From the NCBI GenBank assembly GCA_016721195.1, contig JADKIO010000001.1, positions 1 through 24,670 on the forward strand: a stretch of 24,670 nucleotides of DNA, in the 5' to 3' direction. The stretch comes from Candidatus Geothrix skivensis. GTDB taxonomy: Bacteria; Acidobacteriota; Holophagae; Holophagales; Holophagaceae. Below are positions 16,598 through 24,555 of the stretch, in pieces; the stretch's first letter is position 1; every line of letters begins with the position of its first letter. Position numbers and translations under genes: made by a program. The notes under the pieces were generated by a model that was not told where the DNA came from, ran no database searches, and saw only the letters and a program-made list of their open reading frames with translations.

Positions 16598-17059
16598 GTG
16601 AAACTGTTCCGAACGCTTGTGCTCATCCTGATCCCCGCCCTGCTCGGGGCCACGGGACCCATCCACTACGGCAAGCCCTTCACGGTCAAGGAAGAGACCA
16701 GGATCAGTGACATCCTCGCCAGCCCCGAGACGTTCGCAGGGAAGAAGGTGAAGGTTCGTGGCGTGGTGACCAACGTCTGCGCGGAGCGTGGCTGTTTCCT
16801 GAACCTGAAGGGCGACAGGAAGTTCCAGGAGCTCCAGTTCAAGGTGGATGATGGCGTGATCGTCTTCCCGGCCGATGCCCTGGGCAAGGTGGCGGTGGCG
16901 GAGGGTGTGATCTCCCTCAAGGTGATCTCCGAGCAGGAACAGAAGGACATGTGCCCCATCGAGGCCAAGGCCCTCAATCGGAAGTTCGATCCCGCCAAGA
17001 TCAAGGGCCCCATGAAGATCGTGCGGCTGGACGGACTGGGCGCTGATCTCATCAACTAG
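16598..17059 (+). CDS. DUF4920-type exported protein
   Basis: A 153-residue protein with a signal peptide (MKLFRTLVLILIPALLGATG). The body is a small beta-barrel, OB-like fold: VKEETRISDILASPETFAGK, then VKVRGVVTNVCAERGCFLNL with a conserved CxxxxGC, and FKVDDGVIVFPADALGKVAV. This matches DUF4920, a periplasmic family of unknown function; the cysteine pair may bind metal or form a disulfide. GTG 16598 is the start, with GGAG seven bases upstream. The next gene begins 13 bp after its stop, so the two form an operon. Confidence 0.75.
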   Translation: MKLFRTLVLILIPALLGATGPIHYGKPFTVKEETRISDILASPETFAGKKVKVRGVVTNVCAERGCFLNLKGDRKFQELQFKVDDGVIVFPADALGKVAVAEGVISLKVISEQEQKDMCPIEAKALNRKFDPAKIKGPMKIVRLDGLGADLIN

Positions 17060-17072
17060 TCTGGCGCGCCCG

Positions 17073-17651
17073 TTGCACCTTCTCAAACGCATTCCCTGGC
17101 GCCGGTGGAACCGCGCCCTGCACCGGGATATCGGCTACCTGGCCGCGGGGCTGACGGTGCTCTACGCCATCTCTGGCCTGGCCATCAACCACATGGCCGA
17201 TTGGAATCCCAACTACCGGGTGGTCCAGGCCTGGCGGGAGGTGGGCCCGCTGCCGGGTGACTTGCCCGAGGAGGAGCTCACGCGGTTGCTGCTGGCACGG
17301 CTGAAGGTTGCCGAGCAGCCCCGCGCCTCGTTTCAGCCGGATCAAGACACGCTCGATGTCTTCATGAAGCAGGGAAAATATTCTGCTGACCTCCCTACGG
17401 GCCGGGTGCTGTACGAAGCCGTGCAACCGCGACCCGTGCTTTATGCCTTCAACCGGCTGCACATCAACGCGCCAAAGCAGGCCTGGACCTACCTTGCCGA
17501 CCTCTACGCCTTGGGCCTGCTGACCCTGGGGATCACTGGCCTCTTCATCCTGCGCGGGCCGAATGGCATCACCGGCCGGGGCGCCTGGCTGACGGCCATC
17601 GGTTGTGCCGTGCCGCTGCTCTACTGGGTCTGGTGGGCCTTCCTGCGCTGA
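17073..17651 (+). CDS. PepSY-associated transmembrane protein
   Basis: A 192-residue inner-membrane protein. It starts RWNRALHRDIGYLAAGLTVL with the histidine and YAISGLAINHMADWNPNYRV typical of PepSY-associated TM helices. A periplasmic loop contains LYEAVQPRPVLYAFNRLHIN. A second helix (LYALGLLTLGITGLFILRGP) and a third (AIGCAVPLLYWVWWAFL) follow. The conserved histidines recall the heme-coordinating, ferric-reductase-like membrane domains of this group, so a role in electron transfer across the membrane with the DUF4920 partner is possible. The start is uncertain: TTG at 17073 is the first likely codon and has no strong ribosome site. Confidence 0.75.
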   Translation: MHLLKRIPWRRWNRALHRDIGYLAAGLTVLYAISGLAINHMADWNPNYRVVQAWREVGPLPGDLPEEELTRLLLARLKVAEQPRASFQPDQDTLDVFMKQGKYSADLPTGRVLYEAVQPRPVLYAFNRLHINAPKQAWTYLADLYALGLLTLGITGLFILRGPNGITGRGAWLTAIGCAVPLLYWVWWAFLR

Positions 17652-17713
17652 CGCTTACACGCGGCAGGTCTTCACCGGCTTGTCGCAGGCCCGCTCGTCC
17701 CCGGCCCTGGAGC

Positions 17714-17760
17714 CGCGACACCTGGAATCACAAGAAAGGTATCGAAGCTCGGAGAGTGAG
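17714..17760. repeat. 47-bp dispersed repeat, copy 2 (tRNA-His-derived?)
   Basis: Same orientation as 15494-15540, with four substitutions and no gaps; similarity stops sharply at both ends. It sits between the PepSY gene stop and the pump gene stop. On the minus strand it again contains TTGTGATTCCAGGTGTCGCG. The two copies bracket the DUF4239-DUF4920-PepSY block. Confidence 0.85.
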
Positions 17761-17816
17761 TGTACATGGGCGTCTGCGGAATGCCCCTTGGGGCCACCCC
17801 ACAGACACAACAGAAC

Positions 17817-20800
17817 CTAGTGGTATTCGGCCACGGCCTCCGTCTTCGGCTTCCCCACCCAGGCATAGAAGCTGGGCAAGGCCAGCAGCGTGAAGAGGGT
17901 GCTGGTGACAAGACCACCCACCATGGCGATGGCCAGGGGGCGCTCCAACTCGGAACCGCCGAAGCCAAAGAGCATCGGCATGAGCCCAAGGATGGCGGCC
18001 CCGGCGGTCATCAGCTTGGGGCGCACGCGACCCAGGCTGGCTTCCCGCAGGGCGGCCTCGAAGGGGAGGCCCTGCGCCATCAGGCTCTTGGCCTGAGTGA
18101 TCAGCACGAGGCTGTTCTGCACCGCCACGCCAAAGAGCCCGATCATCCCCACGATGGAGCTGATGTTCCAGGTCTCCCCGGCCAGCCAGAGGGCCAAGAG
18201 CGCACCCGCAAAGGCGTCCGGCAGGGTGGCGAGCACCACCAGCACCTCCCGCCAAGTCTTCAACGCGATGTAAAGCAGACCCACCACCAGCGTCAGGGCG
18301 GCCAGAATGGCGAGGCCCAAGCGCCTCTGGGTCTCCCGGGCCTCCTCGATCTTCCCGCCCAGCTTGATGAAGGCGCCCTCGGGGAGCTTCACACCTTCCA
18401 GGGCCGACTCGATGCGCTTGGCCGTGCCACCGAGATCGCCGGAGGTGCGGATGTTGAGGCCGATGCGCCGCTGACCCGACTCTCGTCGGACCAGGGTTGG
18501 CGTGGAGGCTTCCTCGAAGTGGGCTACCTGACCGAGCGTCAGGGCCCGGCCATCATCCAGGACCAGGGGGGTGCCCTTGAGTGTCTCGGGACTCGTCCGC
18601 CCGTCGTTGGGAAAGCGGACCATGCGCTCGATACGCTGGGGGCCCTCAAAGCGGACCTCGGAGGGGAGACCCTGGAGGGCAGCCTGAAGCGTCCTCGTCA
18701 CCAAGGAGCGGGAGACGCCCAGGCGCCGGAGGGCCTCCTCATCCAGCACCAGTCGCCAGCGCGGCATGGGGTCCGGCGTGTCCGGGGTAACGCTACGGAT
18801 GCCCTCGACCTTCATGAGCCGCTCCCGGAGTTCCTTGATCGACCCCCGAAGGGCCTCCAGGTCGCGGCCAAAAACCTTTACCTGGATGTCGGCGGGCGTG
18901 CCGCCGATGCCCCTCGGCGATGCGCTCCTGCATGGGGGTGTTCACCTCCACCGGGAAGGGCATGGCCTCGGCGGCCTCCATCACCTCCTGCCCCACGGTG
19001 CGTTCATCGGCATCAGGCTTGAGGATCACCATGATCTCGCTATCGGTGATGGGACAGGGGTCCTCAGTGACCTCGGCCCGTCCGCTCCGGCGGTAAACGG
19101 ACTCCACGCCCGGGATGGTCTTCAGGCGGGCATCCAGGTGCGCGTTGGCCTGATCGACAGCCTCCAGGCTGCTCTCCGCGGGGACCTTGGAGAGGAGCAT
19201 GAAGGCCCGCTCGTCCAGCGTGGGCAGGAAGTTGGTACCGAGCTGGACTGCCAGCCAGATGCTGGGGATGGTGAGGCCCAGGGCCAGCACGCGCACCAGG
19301 GGGCCATGGTGCAGGGCCCAGTCAAGCGCCGGTTGGTAGATCCGCTTGATGGCCGTCACGAAGCGCGGCTCATCCAGGGAGGTGTCCGGGGGCAGGAACC
19401 GTTCCACCAGGGCGGGCACCAGGGTGAAGGTCAGCACCAGGCTGATGGTCATGGCCGAGGCCACAGCCACGGCCAAGGGCGCGTAGAGCTTGCCCGCGAT
19501 GCCACCCATTGAGAGCAGGGGGATGAAGACGGCAAGGATCACCAGGACGGCGATGAGGATGGGCGTGGCCACCTCGGCGGCGGCCCGGGTGAGGGCCACC
19601 CGGCGGGGCTCCTCCTGCTCCTTGTGCGTGTGCAGTCGGTGGGCGAGGTTCTCCACCATGATCACGGCGGCATCCACGAGGAGGCCTACGGAGATGGCTA
19701 GGCCGCCGAGGGTCATGGCGTTGAGGCCCAGCCCGGCGAAGTGCAGGGGGATCGCTGCCCCGAAGGTGGCCAGAGGCAATACAGCCAGCACCAGCAGGGC
19801 CCCCCGGAGGTTGCCGAGAAGGACCACGAGGACGATGGCCACGAAGATCCCGCCCACCAGCAGCGCCAGAGTCACGCCGTTCAGGGCGCGGGTAACGAGA
19901 CGCCCCTGGTCGTAGATCACCTCCAGGCGCATGCCCTCCGGCAGGCCCTGCTTCAGTTCGACCACGGCGGTGCGAACGCCCTCGGCCACGTCCAGCGTGG
20001 CGGCGGTGGGTTGCTTCACGACCCGCAGACTCACGTCCTCATGGCCGTCATGCCGCGCCAGGCCCCGGCGGAAAGCCGGGGCCTCCCGGATCTCGGCGAC
20101 TTCGCCCAGGGTCACCACCCCCTTGGCGGCCTGCACAGGGAGCCGACGCACGTCATCCGGGGTCGCAGCAAGGCTGCCCACGGTCATGAACCAGCCCTTG
20201 TCCTGGATCTCCAGCACCCCCGTCGCCATGTCCTGGTGGCTCTGCTCCAGGGCCGCCATCACGCGATCCAGGCCGACCCCGAAGCTGCTGACCTTTTCGG
20301 GGATCAGCGTGATCTGGAGGGACCTCTCCTGTCCCCCCAGGCGTTCCACCCGGGCCACGCCGGGCAAGGACTGAAGCCTGGGGGCCAGCACCTGCTCGGC
20401 ATAGTCCCGCAGCTTCATGGGGTCCACCTTTTCGCTTTCCAGGACCACTTCCATCAGCTCCTGTAGGCGCCCGGAGGCACTGGACATCAGGGGTGGACGG
20501 GTGCCGGTCGGGAAGCTCCCGATCACCCCGGTCAGCCGCTCGGCCACCAGCTGTCGCGCCCGCCAGGGGTCCGTGTCCCCATCGAAGGTCACCACCACCT
20601 GGACCAGCTCGGGCAGGACGGTCGTCGCGACGCGCTTGACCCCGGGCATGCCCCCCAGGGCCTGCTCGGTGGGCTGGGCCACGGACAGCTCCAGTTCGGG
20701 GGTGGCCCGGCCAGGGCTCTGGATGAGCACACTGAGAATGGGCAGGTTCATGTCCGGGAAGAGATCGCGCTTGAGCTGGGCGAAGGTGAACACGCCCGCC

Positions 20801-20973
20801 AGTCCCCAGACGAGGCTGAGGGCAAACACCCAACCCTTGTGGGGGAGGAGGAAGTCGAACCAGCGGCGGATCAGGGTTCGGTGCTGAGGGGTGTAGACCG
20901 CGTAGGGATCATGCGGCATGGCCGGATCGAGCGGGACCTCGGACCCATTCGGAAGGCTTGGATCAGTGCCCAT
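17817..20973 (-). CDS. Heavy-metal RND efflux pump, CusA/CzcA type (one frameshift)
   Basis: The inner-membrane, proton-driven pump of a tripartite efflux system, about 1051 residues after repair, which is the usual length. The first helix (GWVFALSLVWGLAGVFTFAQ) leads to LKRDLFPDMNLPILSV. The fourth-helix motif is GLLVDAAVIMVENLAHRLHT, with the Asp and Glu of the proton path. The second half ends with NISSIVGMIGLFGVAVQNSL. The metal (Cu/Ag or Co/Zn/Cd) cannot be decided by eye. One extra base in the C run at 18910-18913 splits it after MQERIAEG; the other frame continues GGTPADIQVKVFGRDLEALR. ATG 20973 is chosen because GGAGGTGGTC precedes it; it overlaps the adaptor gene by 11 bases. Confidence 0.93.
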
Positions 20974-21910
20974 GACCACCTCCCGCTTCCGGCTGGGCAC
21001 GCTTCTGCTGGAACGCCTTGAGGAGGTAGGCACCCAAGGAAGTGCCAGGGAGGGGCAGCGAACCGCCCAGGAGGCGGAGGCGGTAGCTGAGTCGCCGGGT
21101 GTCGGTGGTGAGCGTGGTGGGCGTGCCCTCTAGCTGGGCCTTCCAATGGTGCCCATCACCCCGGCGAACCTCGGTGGTGGCTCCGGGGCGCCAGCCTTCC
21201 GGGGCGGGGGGAGGCAGTTCCAGACGGGCGATGGCGGCGGACGCGGATTGGAAGCTGCCCAGTTCCTGTCCGGCTTCGACCCCTTGGCCAAGCTGGATCT
21301 TATAGGCGGTGACCGAACCACCCTTCGGGGCCTTCACGGTCAAGACGGCGCCTGCGGTTTCCGGATTCTGGCCCCGGGCCTCCAACGCGAGCCGGGCGGC
21401 TTCCTCATCCGCCCGGGCCATGGTGGCATCACTCCTAGCGGCTTCCAGCTCGCGGCGCGATCCGGCCTGGGCCGCGAAGAGCCGCTGCTCGCGAGCCAGC
21501 TCAGCCTCGGTGCGCTCGCGCTTGGCCTTGCTAGAGAGCCAGTCGGCCTTGAGGCGGGCCAGTTCAGGGCTCTGGAGGGTGATCAGGCCAGACCCGGTCC
21601 CCACGTGCTGTCCCGGAGGGATGAGGATGGCCGAGACGATACCCTTGACTGGACTGCTGAGCATCGCCTGGGCGGACTCATCGCCGATGGCTTCGGCGGG
21701 GTACCACGCACCCCCCGCTTTCGGCCCGGGGACCACCAGGAAGCTGAGCCCCCGGATGTCTTTCAGGGGAAGGTGGGCACCGTCCCCGGCGTGGGCACCC
21801 GCTTCCTGGTGGGTCGCCTTGGCTTCCGACGGTGAGTGGGTCTTGCGCTCACAGGCCAGGGTGGCGACCAGCGCGATTGCCAAGAGGGAAAGTCGGATGG
21901 CGTGGTTCAT
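20963..21910 (-). CDS. RND membrane-fusion (adaptor) protein, probable lipoprotein
   Basis: The periplasmic adaptor linking pump and outer-membrane channel, 315 residues. The N-terminus is a signal peptide with a possible lipid-attachment cysteine (LLAIALVATLACERKTHSPS). A His-rich linker follows (THQEAGAHAGDGAHLPLK), which may bind metal. The lipoyl-like half motif is SSPVKGIVSAILIPPGQHVG, the helical hairpin SKAKRERTEAELAREQRLFA, the return lipoyl half KAPKGGSVTAYKIQLGQGVE, and a beta-barrel follows. The C-terminus ends GGGHGH, another histidine cluster. Its ATG overlaps the channel gene's stop (ATGA), so all three are coupled. Intact. Confidence 0.9.
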   Translation of the reverse strand: MNHAIRLSLLAIALVATLACERKTHSPSEAKATHQEAGAHAGDGAHLPLKDIRGLSFLVVPGPKAGGAWYPAEAIGDESAQAMLSSPVKGIVSAILIPPGQHVGTGSGLITLQSPELARLKADWLSSKAKRERTEAELAREQRLFAAQAGSRRELEAARSDATMARADEEAARLALEARGQNPETAGAVLTVKAPKGGSVTAYKIQLGQGVEAGQELGSFQSASAAIARLELPPPAPEGWRPGATTEVRRGDGHHWKAQLEGTPTTLTTDTRRLSYRLRLLGGSLPLPGTSLGAYLLKAFQQKRAQPEAGGGHGH

Positions 21911-23081
21911 GGGTTCACCTCGGCCGTGAGGGCCTGGAGTTCGGCGGCAAGAAGGTGGGCGGCCTGGAGGCGGCGGTAGGACGCGGCCTGGGCCTCCAGG
22001 AGCTGGCGGCGGATGGGGAGGGCTTCGGAGGGCCGCTCCTTGCCTTCACTGAGGCGCAGGCTGATGGCCTTGAGGGACAGGTCGAAGCCTTTGAAGGGCA
22101 AAGGCGGGGTGGCGGCCTGAATGCGGGTCAGCGCCGACTGGAAGCGGGCATCCAGTTCAAGCAGGGCCATCTCCAGCTCACGCCTGGTGACCTGGAGGGT
22201 GGCTTCGGTTTCACGACGAAGGGCCTGACCCTCACCGGGGCGGGAAAAACGGTAGGCCAACCCGACCTTGCCAATGCGTTCCTCGCCCTCCTTGGCGTAG
22301 CTACCCCGGAGGCTCCAGCGGCTGGTGGCCACGGCCTCCTGGTGCCGCATGGCCTGTTCCTCTAGATTCAGCCGACCCTGGAGGGCCCGGCGGAAAGCAC
22401 TGGTCTCGAACTTGACCGCGAGCCCTTCGGCTTGGGGTGGCAGGGCTTCTCCAGGATCGGCGAGTGGCGTGGCTATCCCCGGCACATCTGCCACCCCCCG
22501 AAGGGCCGCCCAGGCATGGAGCCGCTGTCGGCGGGCCTCGTCCAGATCAGCCTGGGCACGGAGAACCTCGCCTTCCACCAGGCTGACCTGGAACCCCGGA
22601 TCTGCCCCCCGCTTCCAGCCGAGCCCTGGCGGCCTTGAGCCAGGATTCCACCGTGGCGAGATCCGCCTCGCGGAGTTGCAGCAGCCGTTCGCTCAGCCAG
22701 GCATCCAGATAGGCTCGGCGGAGGTGAAAGCGGGCCTCAGTCCTGGCTGCCTCTCGCAGCGCAGGGTCTGCCAGACCAAGGACTCCTCCAGGCGCCGCCG
22801 CGTGCCCGGGGCGAGGAACAGGGGCAGGTCAAGCTCTACCTGACTGATCTGTTGTGGTGGGCGATATGGGGTTGGTCCGGGGACCGGCGGCGACACCCAG
22901 GGAGGGGCCCTCGCGGAGGAACCCCAGGTGCCACTCAGCGCCCGATGCCGCTCGCCAGCAGGGCCTCGGTTCGGTATTGTTCGGGACTCGTCCGGGCCAG
23001 CTTGAGGATGTCTTCGTAAGCGAGAGGCGGTGCCTGGGCCATGAGCAGGCAGGGCAGCGCCCCCAGGAAGAAAGTTCGCAT
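21907..23081 (-). pseudogene. TolC/CusC-type outer-membrane efflux protein (frameshifted)
   Basis: The outer-membrane channel partner of the pump, about 391 residues after repair, on the short side for the family. The start MRTFFLGALPCLLMAQAPPL is a signal peptide at ATG 23081, followed by AYEDILKLARTSPEQYRTEA. The reading frame changes near 22935, 22770 and 22600; coding continues as QISQVELDLPLFLAPGTRRR, then VEGEVLRAQADLDEARRQRL, and the long intact helical part EATLQVTRRELEMALLELDA to the stop. The two-fold helical repeats with Glu/Gln/Arg-rich coils are typical. It overlaps the adaptor by four bases. Confidence 0.8.
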
Positions 23082-23153
23082 CGGAACCTCGGCGGAGAAG
23101 GTTGGACAGCGCGGCAGGGCGAGGCCCACCCGCGTGATCAGTCGCGAAGACCT

Positions 23154-23411
23154 TCAAGCCCGGGGAGGGTCCTTCTCTGGTTCGATGTCCAGGGTGACGA
23201 GGTTCACCACCTGCTGGGCCTCGAAGCCTGGCCGGAGGAGTGGATCAGGGGATGGGGGAAGGATGGCTTCCGGCACGGGCACGGTGCCGCAGCCATCGGC
23301 ACAAAGGATGTGGCAGATGGGGGCACAGTCATCCGTCACGCCTTCAGCGCACTGATCCACGCCGGTGGCGCCCAGGTAGACCGAGGCCAGGCAGAGGAGG
23401 AGGATCGCCAC
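23154..23411 (-). CDS. Small cysteine-rich exported or membrane protein ahead of the efflux operon
   Basis: About 85 residues from the GTG at 23411 (in frame; GAGGCG precedes it). A hydrophobic N-terminus, VAILLLCLASVYLGATG, is a signal peptide or one membrane helix. A short cluster follows, VDQCAEGVTDDCAPICHILC then ADGCG, with five cysteines and one histidine in 23 residues. A proline-rich tail (PVPEAILPPSPDPLLRP) leads to QQVVNLVTLDIEPEKDPP. The cluster looks like a metal site or a disulfide-held knot facing the periplasm. It lies between the ArsR-type regulator and the channel gene, so it is probably coregulated with the pump and could be a periplasmic metal-binding accessory. I know no named family. 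The true start could be further upstream because frameshifts affect the neighbour. Confidence 0.65.
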   Translation of the reverse strand: MAILLLCLASVYLGATGVDQCAEGVTDDCAPICHILCADGCGTVPVPEAILPPSPDPLLRPGFEAQQVVNLVTLDIEPEKDPPRA

Positions 23412-23728
23412 CCAGCGCCTCGCGAGGCGTTCACCTGGGCATGATCGCGGGTCTCTTCCTTCAGGCAGAGGCCGTGGTGCATCATTCGGATGATACGGGG
23501 ATCGACGATGGCGTAGTGGATGTGAGTCCCATGGCGCCGGGTGGACAGGATGCCCAGATCCACCAGACGGCGTAGCTGGTTGGAGACGGCCTGGGGTTTC
23601 ATGCCCACGGCCCCGGCCAGATCGCTCATGCAGGGGGTCACCCAGGAGCACCAGGGCATGCAGCAGCCGCAGCGCGTGTCCGACGCCAGCACCTCAAAGA
23701 CCTGAGCCAGCTCCGAGGCCAACGCCAC
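23336..23728 (-). CDS. ArsR/SmtB-family metal-responsive regulator (local frameshifts)
   Basis: A winged-helix repressor at the head of the efflux operon. It starts VALASELAQVFEVLASDTR at GTG 23728; no ATG fits better. Between 23625 and 23675 the protein is conserved only in another frame (LRLLHALVLLGDP), so two opposite indels are present there. The helix-turn-helix is MSDLAGAVGMKPQAVSNQLR and the wing is GILSTRRHGTHIHYAIVDPR. Unlike the first ArsR it lacks an ELCVC motif; the last helix, IIRMMHHGLCLKEETRDHAQ, has His-His and Cys that could form a C-terminal metal site as in the SmtB/NmtR/CmtR groups. After that the frame is probably wrong: a TGA at 23431-23433 in another frame is the likelier stop, giving about 98 residues. 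Confidence 0.8.
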   Translation of the reverse strand: MALASELAQVFEVLASDTRCGCCMPWCSWVTPCMSDLAGAVGMKPQAVSNQLRRLVDLGILSTRRHGTHIHYAIVDPRIIRMMHHGLCLKEETRDHAQVNASRGAGWRSSSSAWPRSTWAPPAWISALKA

Positions 23729-23947
23729 GCCCAGCAGGGCGCTCCGTGAGGGGCGCTCTGGGGCGGGCAGGCGGGAGCCGGGGGCGGTTTGACCATCGAA
23801 TGGATATTACACGGAACGATGTAGTGTTGGATCGGGTGGACCGGTCCTTGTGACTTGAACCGCACAGGCTGCTTCATCCCCGCAGGTCGGATCTGCAACA
23901 CCTTGGGGTCGCGACTGTCGTGGGTTCGAGTCTGGGGCATCCCAACT

Positions 23948-23974
23948 GAAAAAGCCCCCGTTGGGGGTCTTTTC
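23948..23974. terminator. Intrinsic terminator, usable in both directions
   Basis: CCCCC (23955-23959) and GGGGG (23963-23967) pair around GTT. An A-run lies on the left and TCTTTT on the right, so a U-tract follows the hairpin on either strand. It lies just after the second tRNA-His 3' fragment in the minus direction, as a copy of the terminator behind the complete-length tRNA. Confidence 0.7.
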
Positions 23975-24100
23975 AAATGGGGCGGCTGATGGGACTCGGA
24001 ACCCACCCTCCCGCCTGCCGCGTCCGCGGCAGCCTGCTCGACAGCCCACTGCTGTCTCCCAAATCCACTGTCGTGGGCTTGGGTCAACACATCCCAGTTC

Positions 24101-24119
24101 AAAAGCCCCCAGGGGGCTT
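24101..24119 (-). terminator. Intrinsic terminator of the tRNA-His-like gene
   Basis: On the minus strand AAGCCCCC and GGGGGCTT form a tight hairpin, followed by TTTTGAAC. It starts eight bases after the CCA end of the tRNA-His-like gene, the expected place for its terminator. Confidence 0.75.
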
Positions 24120-24126
24120 CCATGAA

Positions 24127-24203
24127 TGGGGCGGCTGATGGGACTGGGACCCACGACACCTGGAATCTGAACCATACTCCTAACCAACGAGCTAGCAGCC
24201 GCC
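24127..24203 (-). tRNA. tRNA-His-like gene, degenerate
   Basis: 77 bases on the minus strand. GCGGCTG pairs with CAGCCGC; an extra G before the stem pairs with discriminator C, and CCA is encoded. G-1:C73 is the hallmark of tRNA-His. The D-arm region (TAGCTCGTTGGTTAGGAG) and T-arm (GTGGG-TCCCAGT-CCCAT) are recognisable but have odd bases: an extra base before the D-arm and an abnormal T-loop in place of TTCGAGT. The anticodon arm reads TGGTTCAGATTCCA where TGGATTGTGATTCCA would be expected, so anticodon GTG is not present as written. Either base errors corrupted a normal tRNA-His, or this is a decaying copy. A terminator follows and a GATAAT box precedes it. Confidence 0.6.
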
Positions 24204-24217
24204 GTCAGCCATTCCAG

Positions 24218-24223
24218 ATTATC
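24218..24223 (-). promoter_or_regulatory. Possible -10 box for the tRNA-His-like gene
   Basis: GATAAT on the minus strand, 14 bases before the first base of the tRNA-like gene, which is the right distance for a -10 element. No convincing -35 hexamer is seen 16-18 bases upstream. Confidence 0.35.
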
Positions 24224-24555
24224 CTGGGCGGCCAGGGAAGACCGGCGGGAACCTTCCGGGGACTGCGGTCTCGGGGAGCATGCCGGACAGCCGGTCAGTG
24301 GGGGGGATCAGATCGTCAGGTCAAGCAGGTTTCTGGGGTTGTCGGTCTTCGCGGCCGGGTGTAGCCTGGGGATGGGGGCTCAGCCACGGGTGGCAGGTGG
24401 CAGCCCAGGGAGGAGGCCGTGGTGGCAAGTGGACGCCAGGCTAGACCGGCTGCCGCCCATCACCAGTGGCTTGAGCTCAATCCCGCCGTGGTGTCGATTG
24501 TTCCAGGCTTCGTGAAGAACCGCCGGGGAGGCTGGCAGCATCCCCGGGTGGGCGG
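24224..24555. other. Non-coding gap, nothing recognised
   Basis: A GC-rich gap of about 330 bp between the partial gene at the window edge and the tRNA-His-like gene. Open frames here are short and lack ribosome sites or coherent composition. It may hold the tRNA promoter and a terminator for the edge gene, but I cannot identify either. Confidence 0.5.

Larger units (their letters stand above)
23905..24137. repeat. tRNA-His-associated ~150-bp repeat (two diverged copies)
   Basis: Minus strand: the tRNA-His 3' end (CCCATCAGCCGCCCCATT) occurs at 24127-24144 and again about 149 bases further on, at 23978-23993. Each is followed by a C5/G5 hairpin with T-tract (24101-24119; 23948-23974), by a TGGGATG box, and by a T-arm copy in the opposite orientation. 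That copy is TGTCGTGGGTTCGAGTC on the plus strand at 23916-23932, and a diverged form at 24069-24085. The order of parts is the same in both units, while the spacers differ. A further hairpin, CTGCCGC-GTCC-GCGGCAG, lies at 24015-24032. I see no gene in this segment. Confidence 0.75.

Noticed and set aside
23638..24159. Minus-strand open frame of 173 codons with internal peptide repeats
   Set aside because: The repeats reflect the duplicated tRNA-His 3' end and terminator; the frame crosses a tRNA-like gene and terminators.
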